Under the pieces are notes generated by a model. That model ran no database searches. It worked only from the letters and a program-made list of their open reading frames with translations, and was not told the DNA's origin. From assembly GCA_021323655.1 (NCBI GenBank), contig JAJPKO010000010.1, positions 186,001-250,000 on the forward strand: a stretch of DNA of 64,000 bases. The letters are read 5' to 3'. This DNA comes from Acidobacteriaceae bacterium (lineage in GTDB: Bacteria > Acidobacteriota > Terriglobia > Terriglobales > Acidobacteriaceae). Positions 54,781 to 63,803 of this stretch are shown here, one piece after another (position 1 is the first letter of the stretch; each line of letters begins with the position of its first letter). The translations under genes were made by a program, and so were the position numbers.

Positions 54781-56334
54781 ATGAAAGTCCGTTTGTTCTT
54801 TGAAGGCGCGGGACTTGCCATTCTTGCGCTGCTGCCGGCCATGTGGGTGTTTTTGCTTCCAGACCATCTGGTGGCCTATCACAATCCACGTCCGGTCTCT
54901 ACCGTTGCGGGCGCTCTTGCCCTTGATCTTTTCATCGCCACCGCTGTTGCATTTCTTCTCTTTGCACTTCTGGAACACCTGGACCGTCCGTGGATCAGCA
55001 TTGTGTGGGCTGCCGTGATTGCCTGGGTAGCGGTAAGGGCCATCAACGTCGTCATCTTTTTCCTGAACTACTACGACGTGGAAAATGTTCCCGGAAGAAA
55101 ACAGAAAGCAGCCATTCAGCTTGTGATTTGCGTTGCTGTATTTCTGCTGTGGTGGCGCTTTCGCGGTAAGTTCCAGGCATGCGTGCGCACTGTAAAGATG
55201 GGTCTCGCTCTGCTGGGCTGTTGTATCGTATGGATGCTTCCGCAAATGGTGCTTTTTGCGCTGCATGTCCCCGCCCCTGATGTTTCTGCTTTCATCAAGC
55301 CTGAACTTGCCGCCGCCCAGCCGTCCTCCGGCAGAATCGTTTGGATACTCTTTGACGAGCTTTCTTACAATCAACTCTTTGATCATCGCCAGCCTGATAT
55401 TCAATTGCCGAATTTCGACCGGCTCCGAAACAAAAGCGTTATTTTTGCCAACGTCCAGCCAGCCGGATCTTTCACGGACATCATCATTCCCTCGCTGTTT
55501 CTGGGCCGCGAGCTGGATGCGATCCGCAGTTCCTTTCATGGCGACCTGTATGTACATCCAAAAAAGGGCCGGCGATGGGAACTCTTTCACGCCAATGAAA
55601 CGCTCTTTGATGACGCGCGGCAGTCGGGCTGGAGCACCGGGATTGCGGGCTGGTACAACCCTTATTGCCGCATTCTTTCAAGTGTGCTGGATTGGTGCTA
55701 TTGGGATGCCATCAATCCCTACGAACACGGGTTGTCAGACCAGAAATCCACGCTCGCCAATGCCTACGGTTTCTTCCGGGACCTGACCTTGTCGCGCATT
55801 ACCGGCCCTGCGGCTGCGCTCCAGTTCGCTATTTCCATCCATGCGCAGGAGTACAACAACATGCTGTCCGCTGCGACAGCGTTGGTCCGCGATGAGAGAG
55901 TGCGCTTTGCCTTTATCCACCTTCCTGTGCCGCATCCTCCGGGAATGTATGACAGACATACGCACGCCTTCTCTGGTCGCGGAACGTACCTCGACAACCT
56001 TGTGCTGGCCGACCGGACGCTTGGAGTTCTGCTGGATGAAGCAGAGAAGACCGCATCGGCCTCGCACACGACCGTGATTGTTTCCTCTGACCATTCCTGG
56101 CGCGTGGGCATGTGGAGAATGAACAGCACAACGTGGACACCAGAAGAAGAACGCGCTACAGGAGGAGAGTTTGACCCGCGCCCTGTGCTGATGGTTCATT
56201 TTCCTGGCGAAACGAGCGGAGAGACCATCTCAAGACCCTTTGCAGAGATCAAAACGCGTAAGGTGGTGGACTCTATGTTGCAGGAGAAGGTCCGCTCCGA
56301 GAGTGACCTGAACCAGTGGTTGAACTGGAAATAA
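54781..56334 (+). CDS. Membrane sulfatase/phosphoethanolamine-transferase-like protein (517 aa)
   Basis: Four to five N-terminal transmembrane helices (residues about 8-165) precede an alkaline-phosphatase-superfamily domain. That domain has IVWILFDELSYNQLF (metal Asp/Glu), an FTDIIIPSLFLGR segment holding a candidate Thr nucleophile, and VSSDHSWRVG (metal Asp-His). The topology resembles LtaS/EptA-like transferases that modify surface glycans or lipids. The acceptor is unknown. It ends the module and is followed by tandem terminator hairpins. Confidence 0.85.
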   Translation: MKVRLFFEGAGLAILALLPAMWVFLLPDHLVAYHNPRPVSTVAGALALDLFIATAVAFLLFALLEHLDRPWISIVWAAVIAWVAVRAINVVIFFLNYYDVENVPGRKQKAAIQLVICVAVFLLWWRFRGKFQACVRTVKMGLALLGCCIVWMLPQMVLFALHVPAPDVSAFIKPELAAAQPSSGRIVWILFDELSYNQLFDHRQPDIQLPNFDRLRNKSVIFANVQPAGSFTDIIIPSLFLGRELDAIRSSFHGDLYVHPKKGRRWELFHANETLFDDARQSGWSTGIAGWYNPYCRILSSVLDWCYWDAINPYEHGLSDQKSTLANAYGFFRDLTLSRITGPAAALQFAISIHAQEYNNMLSAATALVRDERVRFAFIHLPVPHPPGMYDRHTHAFSGRGTYLDNLVLADRTLGVLLDEAEKTASASHTTVIVSSDHSWRVGMWRMNSTTWTPEEERATGGEFDPRPVLMVHFPGETSGETISRPFAEIKTRKVVDSMLQEKVRSESDLNQWLNWK

Positions 56335-56336
56335 TT

Positions 56337-56402
56337 GCAGGCGCCCCTGAAGGCGCCTGCATCTTTCAGGCTTGCGGCTTCTCTCCCCCCAGTGAAGCCG
56401 CA
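56337..56402. terminator. Tandem terminator hairpins between convergent genes
   Basis: GCAGGCGCC/GGCGCCTGC (56337-56345 and 56352-56360, six-base loop) is followed by TGCGGCTTC/GAAGCCGCA (56373-56381 and 56394-56402, twelve-base loop). Both stems are perfect and 9 bp. They lie between the sulfatase-family gene (+) and the lipoprotein gene (-), one serving each direction. Confidence 0.75.
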
Positions 56403-56416
56403 TGACTGAAACTTAT

Positions 56417-57040
56417 CTACATGGGTAGTCCGTTGTACGCGTCCACGTAGGGTTTGAGCTGGTCAATCACAACTTCGATCGGCACGGCTTGTCCCTGCTC
56501 TACCTTGAGGCGTGGATCGTTCACGATCGGGACCAGCACCAGGCGGTCTTCCACGCGGCGGCCGACAAAGTACATATTGAATGCCGGGATGCGAAGGACG
56601 AATTCGCCTTCATTGTGATGATTGCTGGCCAGGCGTTTCACAATGTCGGCATTGCCAAAGCTGGCCGGCTCGTATCCCTGCTCTTTATGGACAATGGTCA
56701 CTCCGGTCTTGACCTGCCCGTCTACTGTCACGGGATAGATGGTCTCCGGACTGGCTGCCAGCAGCGCATTCGGGTCCTGCCCGGCCTGGTATGCCTTCAG
56801 CTTATCCAAACCGATGTTGTAGACCTGCAAGGGAGCGGCCAGCTGCGCACGCTTCACTTCGTCCAGAGAGTCAAAGCCGAGGGTCTTATAGTTCTGCTCG
56901 TTGACCAGCTTTTGCAAAACGCCGATCGCATTCTGGGCCGCCTGCTGCGGCTGCTGCGCCGGAGGTGGCGGGGCAGTAGCATGCCTGGAGCAACCCGCAG
57001 CGAAAAGAACTCCAAGAAGAAGAATGTTGAGGGACTTCAT
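56417..57040 (-). CDS. Lipoprotein, partner of secreted cysteine peptidase (207 aa)
   Basis: ATG 57040 opens a lipoprotein signal (SLNILLLGVLFAAGC) with the lipobox Cys at residue 17, then a Pro/Gln-rich linker (PPPPAQQPQQAAQN). The remaining domain is alpha/beta without recognisable catalytic motifs; VNDPRLKVEQGQAVPIE and FNMYFVGRRVEDRL are notable blocks. It starts one base after the stop of the peptidase gene, so the two are surely co-expressed. It may be an inhibitor, chaperone or substrate-binding partner (inference). Confidence 0.78.
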   Translation of the reverse strand: MKSLNILLLGVLFAAGCSRHATAPPPPAQQPQQAAQNAIGVLQKLVNEQNYKTLGFDSLDEVKRAQLAAPLQVYNIGLDKLKAYQAGQDPNALLAASPETIYPVTVDGQVKTGVTIVHKEQGYEPASFGNADIVKRLASNHHNEGEFVLRIPAFNMYFVGRRVEDRLVLVPIVNDPRLKVEQGQAVPIEVVIDQLKPYVDAYNGLPM

Positions 57041-57041
57041 G

Positions 57042-57629
57042 TTATTTTCCCCCCGTATACGTGATGTTGTAGAAGTCGTTCCAGTGAGTATGGTCCCAGC
57101 TTGTGCCGCCGACATATTTGTCATATGTATAGACTTCCTGCACGCCTCCGGTGGGGGGCCAGGGATTGTTCACGCTCACATAATTTGTGCCATCAATGGT
57201 TACATATCCGGTGGCGACCATCATGTGTCCGCCGCCCCCATTCCAATGCCAGGAGAAGGCAAAAGGCTTTTTGGCGCAATAGATCTGGCTTTGGATCTGC
57301 GCCCAGGTGAGCGGTGCGTCGGACGTGGTGGACGCGGTGAAGCTGTATTTGTCATACTGCGGCCAGCCGCCGTTTACGCACGCTGAAGGCACCGGAGAGT
57401 TGCAGCAGTCACTGCGCCCGAATTCGTTGTTTGCCTCGTCGCACTGCTGCACGTTTGAGCCGGGATGGATGTAGTTCATCGTCATCTGCCCGCTCGCCGC
57501 CCAACACCACATATTGGTCTGCTGTCCGTTGAGAGTTACAGGAACAGAGCCGATGTTCCCCGGAGTGCAGCACCCTGCCAGAAAACCAGACAACGTCATG
57601 ACACACGCTGCCTGCGCCACTTTCCACAT
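57042..57629 (-). CDS. Secreted papain-like cysteine peptidase, lipoprotein (195 aa)
   Basis: The lipobox LSGFLAGC gives Cys20 as a lipid anchor. The catalytic Cys42 is in NMWCWAASGQMTMNYI, His135 in GGGGHMMVATGY and an Asn in VNNPWPP. This WCWAA pattern is found in AvrRpt2/C70-like and staphopain-type papain-fold peptidases. The mature body has many Cys (CDEANN, DCCNSP, SAC), suggesting disulfides outside the cytoplasm. It leads a two-gene operon with the lipoprotein downstream. Its substrates are unknown. Confidence 0.85.
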   Translation of the reverse strand: MWKVAQAACVMTLSGFLAGCCTPGNIGSVPVTLNGQQTNMWCWAASGQMTMNYIHPGSNVQQCDEANNEFGRSDCCNSPVPSACVNGGWPQYDKYSFTASTTSDAPLTWAQIQSQIYCAKKPFAFSWHWNGGGGHMMVATGYVTIDGTNYVSVNNPWPPTGGVQEVYTYDKYVGGTSWDHTHWNDFYNITYTGGK

Positions 57630-57991
57630 AGATGTCTCCCTTTCAAACTACAGGGCCCGCGCATCCGGCCCTGGTTTCCCAGGGGCCGTTTGCTTGCTTG
57701 GTAGTGCGGGTCAAAACGGGGGCGTTTCACCGGACTGCAGAAATATTTGCGGACACCCTTTAATGTTTGGGATGAAACCGATGCCATTGCTGAGGACAAC
57801 CTGCCGCATCCTGCGCCAACGCCGCTGGAGAAAACGCGCTGTTTTCGGCATTTGCGCGGCCGCGCGTTCGCCGCTACGCTTCCTGCTCCCGATAGAAACA
57901 CAGCGGCCTGAAGAAAAACAAGACACGGGCCGCAGAGCTGCAGAATCGCCCCTCCACTGAATTAGCATCAGGACAGGAGGATAAATTCTGC
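57630..57991. other. Intergenic region between divergent peptidase and dehydrogenase genes
   Basis: In these 362 bases several short frames exist on both strands but none has a good SD, conserved-looking composition or family motif. An SD (GGAGG at 57976-57980) belongs to the downstream gene. Promoters for both neighbours must lie here but none is clear. Confidence 0.4.
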
Positions 57992-58960
57992 GTGATGGTA
58001 AAAGTCGGGGTACCGCACTGGACGACGCAAGAGCTTTTGGCAAAGCTTCCTGCTGAAGCGGACATTCATGTTCTGCCGGAGAAGCCTTCGGCACCGATTG
58101 AGATTGATTTCTGGATAGCTCCGTTGTCTCCCCGGCAGGCCGAACCGATAGCACCTTATCTGCGTGGAGTAAAAGTAGTGCAGTCTTTGCTGGCTGGCGT
58201 GGACTGGCTGCGGAAGCTGGCTCCTCGCGATGCTGTTTTATGCGATGCGCAAGGCGTGCACAATACCGCAACCTCAGAGTGGACCGTGGCCGCGATCCTG
58301 GCCTGGAGCAAATTTTTTCCCTTCTACTTTGAGCTGCAAAAGCAGCAGCAGTGGATTACGCGAGAGATTGCCGATACAAATTACCACTCGGTCTTTGGCG
58401 GGACGGACAGCCCCTATCCACCAGTATTGATTGAAGAGCTGGAAGGAAAAACGGCGTTGATTGTGGGGTATGGCTCGATTGGAAAATCCATTGAAGCGCG
58501 CCTGCTGCCGTTCGGCGTGAATGTGCTTCGCATTGCCCGCACGGCCCGGGCCGGTGTTGAGCCCGTAGAGAAGCTGCCGGAGCTTTTGCCGCAGGCCGAC
58601 ATTGTTGTGCTGATTGTTCCATTTACGCCGGAGACGCGCGGCCTGTTCAACTCTGCGATGATTGCAAAGATGAAGCAGGGTGCGCTGCTGGTCAATGCCG
58701 CACGTGGGCCTGTGGTGGACACAGACTCGCTGGTAAAGGCACTTGAGGAAAAGCGCATTCGCGCCGCGCTCGATGTGACTGACCCAGAGCCACTGCCTTC
58801 GGATCATCCGCTATGGAGGTCGCCAAACCTGCTTCTGACTCCGCACATTGGCGGCTCAAGCCCTCTGTTTATGCCGCGAGCATTTGCGTTGGCTGGCGCG
58901 CAGTTGCGGCGGTTTATGAAAGGCGAGCCGCTGGTGAATGTGGTCGAAGGCGAGTACTGA
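57992..58960 (+). CDS. D-isomer-specific 2-hydroxyacid dehydrogenase (322 aa)
   Basis: The NAD-binding motif VGYGSIGKSIEARL is near residue 154; the catalytic set is an Arg in NAARGPVVDTDSL, a Glu/Asp in DVTDPEPLPSDHPLW and a His in LTPHIGGSS. These place it with phosphoglycerate/glyoxylate-type reductases. Substrate cannot be set. GTG 57992 and ATG 57995 are both possible; GGAGG lies 11 and 14 bases upstream respectively. Confidence 0.9.
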   Translation: MMVKVGVPHWTTQELLAKLPAEADIHVLPEKPSAPIEIDFWIAPLSPRQAEPIAPYLRGVKVVQSLLAGVDWLRKLAPRDAVLCDAQGVHNTATSEWTVAAILAWSKFFPFYFELQKQQQWITREIADTNYHSVFGGTDSPYPPVLIEELEGKTALIVGYGSIGKSIEARLLPFGVNVLRIARTARAGVEPVEKLPELLPQADIVVLIVPFTPETRGLFNSAMIAKMKQGALLVNAARGPVVDTDSLVKALEEKRIRAALDVTDPEPLPSDHPLWRSPNLLLTPHIGGSSPLFMPRAFALAGAQLRRFMKGEPLVNVVEGEY

Positions 58961-59101
58961 ATCTCTGCTTTCTCATTTCCCTTTCCATGCGTGGACAGCA
59001 GCTGCTTTGGGTAAAAAAACTTCCTGTATGGCCGAACTACAAGAACAGCAAACCGGAGCAGGGTTTCCGGGCATTACTCGTTCGAACGAATTGTTTTTTC
59101 T

Positions 59102-60262
59102 TTACATCATTTCTTCGCCGAGGGCGAACTTCAGCTCGCGGGACTCGTTCCAGGCCATGCGCAGGCCGCCGGCCACTGGGCGGCTTCCCATCAGGCGGAC
59201 GGCCTTGATGACCATGCTGAGGCAGGCGGGTGCTTCTCCGCCGGGCCAGAGCTCGCGCAGGGGGCGAATGACGCCGTTTGAATCAGGGTGGAAGACACGC
59301 TCGTCCCAGTAGCGGGAGCCTTGCGGGAACTCAGGGTAGTCGCGGACCGCGTCCAGAGTGGATTCGAGGATGCGGTGCTTCCAGGGCTGCGCATATTGCG
59401 GCATAAAGAGGACGTGGCTGCGGCCTTCGTAGCGGACCTCGTGCACAAACTCGGTAAAGGTCAATGCGTTGGAGAGGTTGACGTTGGCGTTGGGCTCGGT
59501 ACCGTGGCGGTCGCCGCCTGAGATGAGCAGCTTGTTCCACTGCTTTGCCATTGTTTTGACGGCGCGGTTTTCCTGCCAGTGGCGGAGGCCGTTCAGTTCG
59601 AGAGCGTGGATGAACTCATGGTTGACCGTCATGAAGTCGTGCACGCGCTGGTTGTGCTTTGCTTCGCCGATGAGGTAGAGGTCCCACATGGGGTGGTTGA
59701 AGACGATGAGGACGTTGGGCAGATCGTGCAGTGCCGACAGAATCTCGGTAAGCTTACCTTCTTCAGGATTGGCGGTGTATTCCTCGAAGACCTTCATCCA
59801 GGCCGCGCCGGATTCGCTGGGCAGATTGTGGATGCCGAGATGGAAGGCCTGGTCGCCACCGAAGGGCGCGCTCCATTCGACGGAGACAGGGATGTGCCGC
59901 GCGGAAGCGACGGTGCGCAGCAGCATGGGGGCGTGAATATTGTCGTGGTCGGTGAGGGAGACGAGCGGCATGAGACCCAGCTTCTCAATCTGGCGGCTTT
60001 CGAGATCGAAGGCGAGGCGTGGGGTCAAAGGTGGCGTCCAGTATGCGGCGGCGTAATTGACAGGCACGTTGTAATTGCGCGAGCGGCGCTCACCGGCACG
60101 CATCAGAGGGCGCATCCATTGGTATTGCGCGCCCAGATTGGCGAGAAAATCCAAAGTTTCCTTCGACTGGTTGGTATGGCTGTGCAGTGAAACTCCGGTG
60201 GAGTACCCTTTGCCTGCATGGGGGTCTTTCCACAAGTACGAGATGCGCCGCAGCTCCTTCAT
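59102..60262 (-). CDS. PHP-domain-like metallohydrolase (386 aa)
   Basis: Metal-binding motifs in PHP order are visible: SLHSHTNQSKETLDF (HxH) near residue 26, LVSLTDHDNIHAP near residue 102, an isolated His in VFNHPMWDL, and ISGGDRHGTEP (DxH). The PHP superfamily includes histidinol phosphatase HisK, polymerase exonucleases and phosphoesterases. An insertion of about 50 residues lies between the first two motifs. No signal peptide is seen. No partner gene is adjacent. Confidence 0.75.
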   Translation of the reverse strand: MKELRRISYLWKDPHAGKGYSTGVSLHSHTNQSKETLDFLANLGAQYQWMRPLMRAGERRSRNYNVPVNYAAAYWTPPLTPRLAFDLESRQIEKLGLMPLVSLTDHDNIHAPMLLRTVASARHIPVSVEWSAPFGGDQAFHLGIHNLPSESGAAWMKVFEEYTANPEEGKLTEILSALHDLPNVLIVFNHPMWDLYLIGEAKHNQRVHDFMTVNHEFIHALELNGLRHWQENRAVKTMAKQWNKLLISGGDRHGTEPNANVNLSNALTFTEFVHEVRYEGRSHVLFMPQYAQPWKHRILESTLDAVRDYPEFPQGSRYWDERVFHPDSNGVIRPLRELWPGGEAPACLSMVIKAVRLMGSRPVAGGLRMAWNESRELKFALGEEMM

Positions 60263-60589
60263 ACTTTCCTCCGTGCCCGTGGTCAGTATCCAGTTTGCAC
60301 CGTGAAAGCGGCATTACGGCCATAAAAAAGGACAATCAATATGGAATGAGGGTATCCGAATGGATAATCGGTGGTATTACCGGTAATGGTTGTTGCTTGC
60401 GCAACAACTCACATCGCTCCAGGCGATGCGGGCCCTTCGACTCCGCTCAGGATGACTCATCAAACGATGGGCAGATACGAGGATGACAGATTATCCTGCA
60501 AAACCCACATCTCTACGAAATGTGGGACACCCGTTACCGTGTATCTTCTGCTGTGAGGGCATGGAGAGGGAAAAGACTGTGCCGGAGTG
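60263..60589. repeat. Repeat-rich intergenic region
   Basis: No gene is supported here. Elements seen are a perfect hairpin GTTGTTGC-ttgc-GCAACAAC near 60387-60406, a copy of the CCTTCGACTCCGCTCAGGAT repeat at 60431-60456, and CCCACAT...ATGTGGG at 60504-60526, which is related to 36707-36731. The density of elements suggests a repeat landing site. Confidence 0.6.
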
Positions 60590-60775
60590 GCCGGTTTTTT
60601 GACTGCTGCGGACGGCGATCTCACACGAGCACGTGGTGGCGCGCGCCTGCCGCTCTGCCTCGACGCAGGAGAGGCCCGCCGCGTTGCAGATCATCGGCGC
60701 GGTGCTGAATGTGTGAGCGCAGCTCTTCGGCGGTTTCATCTTTGCTGCCCAAACGGCGCGGAACGACACTTTCAT
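60590..60775 (-). pseudogene. Decayed 5' fragment of a second ADOP permease gene
   Basis: Twelve bases past the stop of the intact permease, an SD (GAGGAA) and ATG (60775) begin a sequence matching the permease N terminus: EELRSHIQHRADDLQR is nearly identical to EELRSHIQHRADDLER of the intact copy. A frameshift then separates it from LSCVEAERQARA, which parallels LSRTEAERRARI. Homology ends within about 60 codons. It is a remnant of a tandem duplicate, or the edge of a deletion. Confidence 0.75.
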
Positions 60776-60786
60776 GTTGTTCCTCG

Positions 60787-63441
60787 CTATTCCTCGCGCA
60801 GCAGCACGAGCGGATCAGCCGACAGGGCGCGCTGCGCAGGGATGCAGGTGGCCAGCAATCCAATGAGCAGCATGGTGAGCACAACTCCGGCAAGCACCCA
60901 GGGATCGCGCGGCGTTGCCTGATACACGATGAAGGCCATGAGGCGGCTTGCGGTAATTCCCAGCAGCAAGCCTGTGATTGAGCCAAAGGCGAGCAGCATG
61001 AAGGCGCGGCCCAGTGCGGCATGCAGCACCTCTTTCCGCTGCGCGCCAAGGGCGATGCGGATGCCGAGTTCGCGCAGGCGATTGCTCACCGAGTAAGCAG
61101 CCATTCCGAAAATACCTGTGATGGCGAGCATCGCACCGAGTATGCCGAAGACGCCCAGCGCCAGTGTGGCCGCGCGCGGAGCGAACAATGCCGTGTCCAA
61201 TTCTGTCTGCCAGGTGTGGATGGTGAATGGCAGGCCGGGATCCAGGCCGCGCAACGTGCTTTGCAGTGCCGCGGTCATGGTCTGCGCGTCGCGGTTATAG
61301 TGCACAATGAGCTTCATGGCGGTGGAAGGCGATTGCAGAATGGGAAGAAACAATGCTGGTTGCGGATCTTCCGCCAGCGTTTTGTATTTTCCATCTTCGA
61401 CGATGCCTACAACCTGGATTCGCTTTCCTTCTCCATTTTTGAAATAGCTGCCGAGGGCCTTCCGCGCAGAACCGAAGAGTTTTCGCGCAAGTTCCTCATT
61501 GATAACAGCTACGCGCGGAGCATTGTTGTCGTCACGCCAGGTAAAACTCCTTCCTGCCAGCAATGCTGTTCCTGCCGCGCGAAAGTATCCGGGCGATACG
61601 CTGTAGGCCATGGCCTCGGCTACCGCATTGGAGCGCCGGTAGTCTGTGGTGCTGTCGGTAAAGACGGTAGATTCGGCCCATCCCAGATTCAGCGGAACGC
61701 GGTCCGCATACCCGGCGGCCGTGACTCCGGGAATGGCCGCTACCGCGTCGAGCATGCGGCGCTGCATGGGCATGACCGCGTCACCTTTGTATCCGGCCAT
61801 GTCGAGATCAGTCTGTATCTGGATGGCATTCCGTGGCGCAAAGCCAAAGCTGCTGTGCAGAGAGCGCACCATGCCGCGAACGGCGACCAGCGATGAAGTG
61901 ACCAGCACGGCGCATACAGCAATCTGCGCGGTCAAAAGAAAATCGTGCAGGGTAAAGCGGCGGCTGCCAGCCGCTCCAACCGGGCCGGACTTGATGGTCT
62001 GATACGCGTCGGCTGCCATGACCTGCCGCAAGGGAGCGATGCCGAAGAGAAAGCTGCTGGCCAGCGCAAGTACCAGCGCAAACGCATAGGTATAGGCGTC
62101 AGGATGTACAGGCACGTTGATGGGAAAGTCCGGAGTAGGATGCATGGCACTCAAACCGCGCAACAGGACCATGCTTCCCGCCAGGCCCAGCGCGCCGCCT
62201 GTGAGTGCAACCAGCAGCGCTTCTGTCAGCAACTGGCGCAGAATCCGAACGCGGCTGGAGCCAAGCGCCATGCGCAGGGCCATCTCGCGCGAACGGTCGG
62301 CAGCATGGGCCGCAAAGAGGCTGCCGAGGTTTGCGCAGGCGGCGAGAAGAATCAGCAGCGCCAGCAGCAGCAAACCCGCCATGAATGCGCGCACCGGCCC
62401 CCGAAGCATGTTCCCGGCCAGCCCGGGCCGAGCCAATGAGAACTGCATTGCATCATCATCTTTGGGGTACGTCTTCTTCAGATAGCTGGCGATGGTATTC
62501 AGATCAACTGTGGCCTGCGCGGGAGTGTAGCCTGCTTTGAGCCGTCCAATGAGCCAGAATTCACGATTGGAGCGGGCGTTCAGGTTGTTCCATCCTTCAA
62601 TCTGCTCCTGATTGACGAGAGGGGACCAGAGATCAGGGGAAAAGAACAGCTCGGTCCCACGAAACGCGGGCGGTGCTACACCGAGAATCGTATATGGGTG
62701 TTTGTTTAACTCGACCCTGCGGCCCACCACATCGTGATCACCCTGAAAATGGCTTTGCCAACAGGCATAACTCAGCACAACGTAAGGAGCGCTGTCAGGA
62801 CCGTGTTCGTCTGTGCTGTGGAAGAAGCGGCCAAGATACGGCTGAATGCCAAGCAGGTCAAAGTAATTGCCGCTCGCCTCATACAGCCAGATGGGAGATG
62901 GGTTGTTCCCGACGCGCAGTGCGGCAGGCGCAATCTGATAAGCGATGATGCCCTCAAAGCTGCGGTTGCGGTCGCGCAGATCAAGGTAGTTGGGATACGA
63001 CTGCGACGGAAAATTGTCCTTGCCTTCCTGAATGGTGTAGAGGCTTTCCGCATGGGGCACGTTCAGCGGGCGCAAAATGAGAGCGTTCAGCACACTGAAG
63101 ACAACGGCATTCGCACCGATTCCAAGGGCCAGCGTGGCAATGGCGATACAAGTAAACCCGGGGGACTTTCGCAGCGTGCGGAAGGCAAATCGCAGGTCCT
63201 GCAACAGGCCTTCTATAAAATTTCCGCCTATGGCCTCGTGACTTTGCTGGCGGTACTTTTCCTGCCCTCCAAATTCAATGCGTGCGCGCCGTTCTGCCTC
63301 CGTGCGAGAGAGGCCGGAGCGCTCCAGATCATCAGCGCGGTGCTGAATGTGTGAGCGCAGCTCTTCTTCCAATTCGCGCTCGACGCGGGACGGGAAGAAA
63401 AATTTTGCTCCAGGAGAACGTAGCCATGCCGCAAGTTTCAT
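60787..63441 (-). CDS. Acidobacterial duplicated orphan permease, MacB-FtsX type (884 aa)
   Basis: The N-terminal tail (EEELRSHIQHRADDLERSGL, TEAERRARIEFGG) precedes two FtsX-like permease units, each with a MacB-type periplasmic domain: the first TM helix near residue 105 (ACIAIATLALGIGANAVVF-like), three helices near 370-460, and three more near residues 760-880. The protein has no ATPase domain and no ABC ATPase gene is adjacent, which is the definition of an orphan permease. Its ATG overlaps the padR stop (ATGA). Such pairs occur many times in Acidobacteria; function is unproven. Confidence 0.9.
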   Translation of the reverse strand: MKLAAWLRSPGAKFFFPSRVERELEEELRSHIQHRADDLERSGLSRTEAERRARIEFGGQEKYRQQSHEAIGGNFIEGLLQDLRFAFRTLRKSPGFTCIAIATLALGIGANAVVFSVLNALILRPLNVPHAESLYTIQEGKDNFPSQSYPNYLDLRDRNRSFEGIIAYQIAPAALRVGNNPSPIWLYEASGNYFDLLGIQPYLGRFFHSTDEHGPDSAPYVVLSYACWQSHFQGDHDVVGRRVELNKHPYTILGVAPPAFRGTELFFSPDLWSPLVNQEQIEGWNNLNARSNREFWLIGRLKAGYTPAQATVDLNTIASYLKKTYPKDDDAMQFSLARPGLAGNMLRGPVRAFMAGLLLLALLILLAACANLGSLFAAHAADRSREMALRMALGSSRVRILRQLLTEALLVALTGGALGLAGSMVLLRGLSAMHPTPDFPINVPVHPDAYTYAFALVLALASSFLFGIAPLRQVMAADAYQTIKSGPVGAAGSRRFTLHDFLLTAQIAVCAVLVTSSLVAVRGMVRSLHSSFGFAPRNAIQIQTDLDMAGYKGDAVMPMQRRMLDAVAAIPGVTAAGYADRVPLNLGWAESTVFTDSTTDYRRSNAVAEAMAYSVSPGYFRAAGTALLAGRSFTWRDDNNAPRVAVINEELARKLFGSARKALGSYFKNGEGKRIQVVGIVEDGKYKTLAEDPQPALFLPILQSPSTAMKLIVHYNRDAQTMTAALQSTLRGLDPGLPFTIHTWQTELDTALFAPRAATLALGVFGILGAMLAITGIFGMAAYSVSNRLRELGIRIALGAQRKEVLHAALGRAFMLLAFGSITGLLLGITASRLMAFIVYQATPRDPWVLAGVVLTMLLIGLLATCIPAQRALSADPLVLLREE

Positions 63442-63779
63442 ATTTCCTCCGGTTGCGCCGAGAGGGCAGCGGCAATGGCCGTGGCCAGACGGTTCCAGTT
63501 GTCGGTCTCTTCGCGCAGGCGTTTGCGTCCCGCGACGGTCAGCTCATAATACTTGGCGCGGCGGTTGTTCTCAGAGATGCCCCACTTTGCTTTAAGCAGT
63601 CCCTGACGCACGAGGCGGAACAGTCCTGGATAAAGTGCACCCTGCTCAATCAGCAATGCCTGGCCTGAAATCTGATGGATGCGCAGAAGAATGCCGTATC
63701 CATGCAACGGGCCGAGTGAGACTGCGCGGAGGATGAGCAGGTCGAGAGTGCCGGGAAGTATTTGTGCCTGGTCGGGCAT
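63438..63779 (-). CDS. PadR-family transcriptional regulator (113 aa)
   Basis: The wHTH of PadR is clear: LPGTLDLLILRAVSLGPLHG, then LIEQGALYPGLFRLVRQGLL and NNRRAKYYELTVAGRKRL. Length fits the short subfamily. SD AAGGAGAG and a good promoter lie upstream. It is translationally coupled to the ADOP permease and presumably represses the pair until an unknown ligand is sensed. Confidence 0.94.
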   Translation of the reverse strand: MPDQAQILPGTLDLLILRAVSLGPLHGYGILLRIHQISGQALLIEQGALYPGLFRLVRQGLLKAKWGISENNRRAKYYELTVAGRKRLREETDNWNRLATAIAAALSAQPEEI

Positions 63780-63803
63780 GAAGACTTTCTCTCTCCTTAA
63801 TAA

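Noticed and set aside
57514-57960. Plus-strand frame of 148 codons between peptidase and dehydrogenase genes
   Set aside because: It overlaps the start of the peptidase gene antisense, has no SD and shows no protein-like features.
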